Positions 13,990 to 18,256 of a DNA stretch of 18,256 nt are shown one piece after another; the stretch's first letter is position 1; each line of letters begins with the position of its first letter. The notes under the pieces are model-generated. The model was not told the DNA's origin and did not search any database. It saw only the letters and a program-made list of their open reading frames with translations. The DNA lies in assembly GCA_964592595.1 (NCBI GenBank), contig CAZQFH010000066.1, positions 1-18,256 on the forward strand. The letters run 5' to 3'. This stretch comes from UBA5536 sp964592595. Its GTDB lineage: Bacteria; Bacteroidota; Bacteroidia; Bacteroidales; F082. Made by a program: the position numbers and the translations under genes.

Positions 13990-13997
13990 TATTTTTG
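13990..13997 (+). promoter_or_regulatory. Probable -7 element for tatA
   Basis: TATTTTTG fits TAnnTTTG. A TTTC (13963-13966) lies 23 bases upstream as an imperfect -33. A promoter is expected here because the secDF terminator lies just upstream. Confidence 0.42.
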
Positions 13998-14017
13998 CTT
14001 TCTGAAACCAGGCTGTC

Positions 14018-14359
14018 ATGACATTGTTATTTTTTGATTTCGGTACAGGGGAAATCCTGATTATTATGCTGGTACTTTTTGTAGTGCTAGGGCCCAAAAA
14101 ACTCCCTGAAGTGGCGCGTACCATAGGCAAAACCATCAACGAAATGAAACGTGCTTCGGCTGGTTTCAAAAACGAAATAAACAAAGAAATCGACCGTATC
14201 GAGCGCGATACAACCATAAAAGACGTAAATCTTGAAGCGAAAAAATCGAATCAATCCGATATAAAATCCCTTGCTTTAGAAGATTCCGTGGCGCAGGGAA
14301 GTATTCCGCCGCCCGAAAACAGAGATTTAAAAAATGAATCAATAAATCCTTCAAATTAG
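14018..14359 (+). CDS. tatA: TatA/TatB-family twin-arginine translocase protein
   Basis: Small membrane protein that assembles with TatC to export folded proteins with twin-arginine signals. The 113 residues show the family plan: a short periplasmic N-terminus with FGTGE (8-12), one transmembrane helix (about 11-25, ILIIMLVLFVVL), the hinge LGPKKLPEVART (25-36), an amphipathic helix (about 30-60), and a charged, probably disordered tail. Glu12 at the start of the helix and the LGPKKLPE hinge occur in both TatA and TatB, so a TatB-like role cannot be excluded; with one protein seen and no TatC in the window I prefer TatA. It is followed after 32 bases by the OmpA-type gene, probably in the same transcript. 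Confidence 0.87.
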   Translation: MTLLFFDFGTGEILIIMLVLFVVLGPKKLPEVARTIGKTINEMKRASAGFKNEINKEIDRIERDTTIKDVNLEAKKSNQSDIKSLALEDSVAQGSIPPPENRDLKNESINPSN

Positions 14360-14391
14360 CGTTCTATTGTTCAAATAAGGAAATTTTAAGC

Positions 14392-16842
14392 ATGAAGATC
14401 AGTCTGCACCTTTTCATTTTACTCTTTTTTAGCCTGATAACTTTTCAGGGTATTGCACAACGCAATCCCGCCAAAAGTGCTGATGAGGCATTTGAAAAGA
14501 AACAATACACCATAGCCGCCGAACGCTACAAAAAAGCTTACAACAAGGTAAAACGCAACCCTGAAGAAAGGATGCGGGTAAGCTATCAAATGGCCGAATG
14601 CTACAGACTTACCGGCCTGTTCAAACGAGCCGAAGCCACCTATAAACGTGTTATTCGATCCGACTTCCCAAAAACAAATCCAGAAGCTTACCTGCACTTT
14701 GCTGAAGTGTTAAAAATCAACGAAAAATTTGATGAGGCAATCACCTATTACGAGCTTTATGCAGAAGCTATGCCAGATGATCCTCGTGGCAAGCTGGGCG
14801 CCGAAACATCCGCTATGGTGAAAGAATGGATGGAAAACCCTTCAAAATATGAGCTAACGCCACTCAAAAAAATCAACTCCCGCGAATCTGATTTTGGAGC
14901 TGTTTATGCCTCACCAAACTTTAATGAAATCATCTTTACCTCTTCGCGCGAAAATGCCACCGGAAAAGAAAAAGATGGCTATACCGGACAGGATTTCAGT
15001 GATTTGTTTACCGCACGCATCGATCGCAAAGAGGAATGGAGCGCTCCGGTTTTGATCGACGAAAATGATGTTGTAAACACAGAAGCCAACGAAGGTGCGC
15101 CCTTTATGAATGCTGCCTTCAACACCATGTATTTCACGCGCTGCAACAACGACCCTAAGCGTGAATCCGGTTGCCAGATCATGAAAAGCACACGCAGCGG
15201 ACGTTCCTGGGGAGAACCTGTGCCGGTCGAAATCCTTGGCGTGGATACCCTTGATATTGTAGGCCATCCAACCTTAAGCGAAAATGAATTGATCATGTAT
15301 TATGCTGCAGAAAGACGCGGAGGATTTGGCGGAAAAGATATTTGGGTTTCCTTAAGAGATTCTAAATCACAGCCTTTTTCAAGACCTTTAAACATTGGCC
15401 CTGTGGTGAATACAAAAGGAGATGAAGTTTTTCCTTTCCTCAGAAACGATACCACACTCTATTTCTCATCAAACGGACATGGTGGAATGGGAGGCCTGGA
15501 TGTTTTTATGGCAACTGTTGACACAGCCGGAAATTGGGGAAAACCCGTAAACCTGAAATATCCAATCAACTCTACTGCTGATGATTTCGCCATTACTTTT
15601 CATCCCGAAGAAGAACAGGGATTTATCTCCAGCAACAGAGACAATATTCGCGGAACCGATAACATCTATTACTTCATTGAGCCTCCAATTTTGTTTACTA
15701 TATCGGGCACGGTGAAAGATGTGCAAACGCTTCAATTTGTCGAAGGAGCCACTGTGCAATTGATAGGTTCGGATGGCATGAGTGTGAGTACCCGTACCAA
15801 CGACAAAGGTTATTATTTGTTTGCCAACGGCCAGGTTGCTAAAAATACTACCTACGAAATCGTTGTTGATAAAGATAATTACTTCACCGCTACGGCTGTT
15901 GAAACTACTGTTGGTGTCGAATTTAGTCGAGATTTTATAAAAGATTTTGATTTGGAGCCCATACCCGAAGAACCAATTGTTTTACCGGATATCCTCTATG
16001 ATCTGGCACGCTGGGAACTCAAGCCACAATATGAAGATTCATTGCAGGGTTTGATCGAAACCCTTCAGCAAAACCCTACCATCACCATCGAACTGGCCTC
16101 ACATACTGATGCTCGCGATACCGACGAAAGAAACGATATACTTTCGCAAAGGCGTGCCCAATCTGTTGTGGATTACCTTATTATTAGAGGCATTGACGGC
16201 GCACGTCTTGTTGCCAAAGGATATGGAGAAAGCGCACCCCGAAAACTCACCAAAGCAGTAACTGTAAATGGTTTTACGTTTGATGAAGGCACTATTCTCA
16301 CCGAAGAATACATCAACGAACTCGAAAGTAATGAGGAAAAAGAAGCCGCACATCAGCTCAACAGACGTACAGAATTTCGGGTGCTGAGCAAGGATTTTAT
16401 ACCCAAAGCTTCCAATCAACCCATCTCAGAGAATGTGGCTATCAGACTCAATCCCGACGATAATCAGGTTGGTTTTGTTCAAAACGATGTGGGATTGTTT
16501 GAGGTTCAGTTCCTGCTTGATGGTTATAACGAAAAGTTTGTTTACGATCGCACCTCTGATGTTACTATATCACTTCAAAAAGCACTCGAATTGTTGAATG
16601 CCGGAAGAATTGACAAAGACAACTTCAAAGGAGAGATCGAACGTGTGCTCACTGCAGGCAATATCGCTGATCGTGCTGTGATTGTGGTTGATGAAATCAG
16701 AATTGCTAACCGTACGCTTCAAAATGTAGAAATGACGGTTTTCCATAACAGCCGCTACAATTTTGTCTTTGGACAGCAACTCTTAAATCAATTGGGTGAA
16801 TTTGAATTCAATACACAACGTAAAGCATTGATTTTTAAATAA
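14392..16842 (+). CDS. PorE-like TPR/PD40/CRD/OmpA envelope protein with degenerate retropepsin-like C-terminus
   Basis: Exported protein of 816 residues. In order: a signal peptide (1-23, ending GIAQ, no lipobox Cys), TPR-like helices (about 28-130), a PD40/WD40-like beta-propeller (about 165-428; repeats such as NEIIFTSSR, NTMYFTR, LIMYYAAERRGGFGGKDIW, TTLYFSSNGHGGMGGLDVF), a carboxypeptidase-regulatory-like fold (about 435-505), and an OmpA peptidoglycan-binding domain (about 530-666; SHTDARDTDERNDILSQRRA and GYGES, then HQLNRRTEFRV). TPR, propeller, CRD and OmpA is the published domain order of PorE, the Porphyromonas type IX secretion protein that links the secretion ring to peptidoglycan. 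Residues about 695-816 form an additional domain resembling bacterial retropepsin-like aspartic proteases: FVYDRTSDVTISLQKAL where active members have FDTGASDVSISL-type sequence, and HNSRYNFVFGQQLLNQLG for the LLGQS helix. Asp719 is kept, but the following Thr-Gly is lost. Bacteroidota have many paralogues with part of this layout, so a type IX role is inference. Confidence 0.85.
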   Translation: MKISLHLFILLFFSLITFQGIAQRNPAKSADEAFEKKQYTIAAERYKKAYNKVKRNPEERMRVSYQMAECYRLTGLFKRAEATYKRVIRSDFPKTNPEAYLHFAEVLKINEKFDEAITYYELYAEAMPDDPRGKLGAETSAMVKEWMENPSKYELTPLKKINSRESDFGAVYASPNFNEIIFTSSRENATGKEKDGYTGQDFSDLFTARIDRKEEWSAPVLIDENDVVNTEANEGAPFMNAAFNTMYFTRCNNDPKRESGCQIMKSTRSGRSWGEPVPVEILGVDTLDIVGHPTLSENELIMYYAAERRGGFGGKDIWVSLRDSKSQPFSRPLNIGPVVNTKGDEVFPFLRNDTTLYFSSNGHGGMGGLDVFMATVDTAGNWGKPVNLKYPINSTADDFAITFHPEEEQGFISSNRDNIRGTDNIYYFIEPPILFTISGTVKDVQTLQFVEGATVQLIGSDGMSVSTRTNDKGYYLFANGQVAKNTTYEIVVDKDNYFTATAVETTVGVEFSRDFIKDFDLEPIPEEPIVLPDILYDLARWELKPQYEDSLQGLIETLQQNPTITIELASHTDARDTDERNDILSQRRAQSVVDYLIIRGIDGARLVAKGYGESAPRKLTKAVTVNGFTFDEGTILTEEYINELESNEEKEAAHQLNRRTEFRVLSKDFIPKASNQPISENVAIRLNPDDNQVGFVQNDVGLFEVQFLLDGYNEKFVYDRTSDVTISLQKALELLNAGRIDKDNFKGEIERVLTAGNIADRAVIVVDEIRIANRTLQNVEMTVFHNSRYNFVFGQQLLNQLGEFEFNTQRKALIFK

Positions 16843-16844
16843 TC

Positions 16845-18011
16845 ATGAGTGATAAACGATATCAGAAAAGAGGCGTTTCGGCAGGCAAAGAAGATGTGCA
16901 TCGCGCAATAAAAAATCTGGATAAGGGAATTTTTCCAAATGCCTTTTGTAAAATCATCCCTGATATTTTGGGAAATGATACGGAATATTGCAACATCATG
17001 CATGCTGATGGTGCCGGAACAAAATCAGCACTGGCTTACCTTTACTGGAAAGAAACCGGCGATTTGAGCGTGTGGGAAGACATTGCACAGGATGCCATCG
17101 TGATGAATACGGATGATTTATTGTGCGTAGGAGCAACTGACGGCATGTTACTTTCGTCAACCATTGGCCGTAACAAAAATAAAATTCCCGGTGAGGTGAT
17201 TACGGCCCTCATCAATGGAACAGAAAAATTCCTGGAAAAGATGCGCAGCTGGGGAATTGGCATTCACCTCACAGGAGGTGAAACAGCCGATGTAGGCGAT
17301 CTGGTGCGTACGGTGATCGTTGACAGTACCGTTACTGCCCGGATGAAACGCAGCGAAGTAATAGTCAATAACATCCAGGCTGGTGATGTGATCGTTGGTC
17401 TGGCATCTTATGGACAAGCCACTTACGAAGATCGCTACAATGGCGGCATGGGCAGCAACGGACTTACTTCTGCCAGACATGATGTTTTTGAGAAATACCT
17501 GGCAACAAAATATCCTGAGAGCTATGACCCCGAAATACCTTCCGAATTGATTTATAGCGGAAAACACAGGCTAACAGATCCCACCGAGGTTGAAAGCGTA
17601 AATGCCGGTCAAATGGTGCTGGCTCCTACGCGCACTTATGCTCCCGTGATGAAACCCATTATCGAGAAATACCGAAAGCAAATCAATGGCCTAATCCATT
17701 GCAGCGGAGGTGCACAAACCAAAGTGCTTCATTTTGTTGAAAAGCTGCATATCATCAAGGATAATTTATTCGCTACTCCTCCCCTGTTCAGGCTGATACA
17801 GGAAAGCTCAGAAACCCCTTGGCAGGAAATGTATAAAGTTTTCAATATGGGTCATCGCATGGAGATTTATACCAATGAACAAACTGCTATACAAATTATT
17901 ACAATAGCCAAATCATTCGGTGTTGACGCCCAAATTATTGGACATGTTGATGCTTTCGATTCCAAAAAACTAACAATTAAAAGTGAATACGGAACGTTCA
18001 CCTATAAGTAG
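16845..18011 (+). CDS. purM: Phosphoribosylformylglycinamidine cyclo-ligase (AIR synthetase)
   Basis: Cytoplasmic enzyme of de novo purine synthesis that closes the imidazole ring of FGAM with ATP to give AIR. It is 388 residues, somewhat longer than the E. coli enzyme (about 345). Family landmarks: HADGAGTK (53-60, ATP-binding segment), NTDDLLCVGA (88-97), LTGGETADV (142-150), GLASYGQ, GGMGSNGLTSARH (200-212), LAPTRTYAPVM, and MYKVFNMGHRMEIY near the C-terminus. The sequence around LIHCSGGAQTKV differs from the GGGF/N-type motif of proteobacterial PurM; I recall this as a feature of the Bacteroidota branch. It starts 2 bases after the stop of the OmpA-type gene, so translation is likely coupled or at least co-transcribed. 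The following promoter and prfA repeat the purM-prfA order seen in Bacteroidales. Confidence 0.93.
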   Translation: MSDKRYQKRGVSAGKEDVHRAIKNLDKGIFPNAFCKIIPDILGNDTEYCNIMHADGAGTKSALAYLYWKETGDLSVWEDIAQDAIVMNTDDLLCVGATDGMLLSSTIGRNKNKIPGEVITALINGTEKFLEKMRSWGIGIHLTGGETADVGDLVRTVIVDSTVTARMKRSEVIVNNIQAGDVIVGLASYGQATYEDRYNGGMGSNGLTSARHDVFEKYLATKYPESYDPEIPSELIYSGKHRLTDPTEVESVNAGQMVLAPTRTYAPVMKPIIEKYRKQINGLIHCSGGAQTKVLHFVEKLHIIKDNLFATPPLFRLIQESSETPWQEMYKVFNMGHRMEIYTNEQTAIQIITIAKSFGVDAQIIGHVDAFDSKKLTIKSEYGTFTYK

Positions 18012-18047
18012 TTTGATATTGTGATACCTTAAGCGTGCCGGATTTTG

Positions 18048-18055
18048 TATCTTTG
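18048..18055 (+). promoter_or_regulatory. Probable -7 element for prfA
   Basis: TATCTTTG matches TAnnTTTG closely. The nearest TTG (18019-18021) is 26 bases upstream, longer than ideal. The start near 18061 would leave a leader of about 14 bases before the GTG start, much like the helicase gene. Confidence 0.48.
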
Positions 18056-18074
18056 CCAACCAAAAATTTAGGCT

Positions 18075-18256
18075 GTGGAAATTATTGATAAATTGGAAAC
18101 CATTCAGCGTCGCTGGGAAGAAATGAGTGAGCAACTCAACGATCCTGAGGTGATGTCGGATATGAAACGTTATGTGAAGCTGAACAAGGATTATAAAGAT
18201 TTAGAACCTGTTGTTCAGACTTTTACGCAATATAAGAATGTTGTCGCAAATATTGA
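18075..18256 (+). CDS. prfA: Peptide chain release factor 1, N-terminal part (cut by window end)
   Basis: RF1 terminates translation at UAA and UAG. Only 60 codons are present before the window ends. The translation MEIIDKLETIQRRWEEMSEQ, followed by SDMKRYVKLNKDYKDLEPVV, is the N-terminal helical domain of RF1; the DMKRYVKLNKDYKDLE string is typical of the Bacteroidota protein. GTG 18075 is taken as the start: an in-frame TAG lies two codons upstream (18069-18071), and the next in-frame ATG is codon 17, which would remove conserved sequence. RF2 is less likely from the N-terminal pattern. The GGQ and codon-recognition motifs lie outside the window. Confidence 0.88.
   Translation, partial: MEIIDKLETIQRRWEEMSEQLNDPEVMSDMKRYVKLNKDYKDLEPVVQTFTQYKNVVANI

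Overview
The window comes from a Bacteroidota chromosome, most likely a Bacteroidales-type lineage. Four things point there: recurrent promoter cores of the Bacteroidota form TAnnTTTG (some with a TTG about 19-20 bases upstream), the absence of clear Shine-Dalgarno sequences, families largely confined to the phylum (DUF4290, fused SecDF, TPR/PD40/OmpA envelope protein), and the gene order purM-prfA. All protein genes are on the + strand. No phage, transposase, CRISPR, tRNA or rRNA gene was seen.

Left region (1-1976) has no convincing protein gene. At its left edge the minus strand carries two near-identical promoter-plus-leader modules. The complete one drives a predicted rod-shaped RNA of about 170-180 nt that looks like a 6S RNA. 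After that come irregular low-complexity arrays, a family of CAACCC..GGGTTG palindromes, an exact 327-bp direct duplication, a short G+C island, a 21-bp tandem repeat, and two copies of an interspersed hairpin element. The open frames here translate repeats and are rejected as genes.

Housekeeping region (1977-10498): a UvrD/PcrA helicase starting at GTG; DUF4290 plus murA, where the fosfomycin-target cysteine is replaced by Asp; then grpE, dnaJ and a two-gene ABC-2 exporter (ATPase and permease overlapping by 8 bases), closely packed and probably co-transcribed.

Envelope and translocation region (10499-16842): a large hairpin separates the ABC genes from a well-formed promoter for secDF, which ends in a canonical intrinsic terminator. 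A tatA-family gene follows, then an 816-residue secreted protein with TPR, beta-propeller, CRD and OmpA domains in the order of the type IX secretion component PorE. It carries an extra C-terminal domain that looks like a degenerate retropepsin. SecDF, TatA and this protein all concern moving or anchoring proteins at the envelope.

Right end (16845-18256): purM lies only 2 bases after the envelope gene, then a promoter and the first 60 codons of prfA (release factor 1), cut by the window edge.

The most unusual items are the degenerate aspartic-protease domain fused to the PorE-like protein, the 6S-like RNA with its duplicated promoter/leader, and the palindrome-bounded 327-bp duplication. Function calls come from reading motifs by eye; no database search was run.
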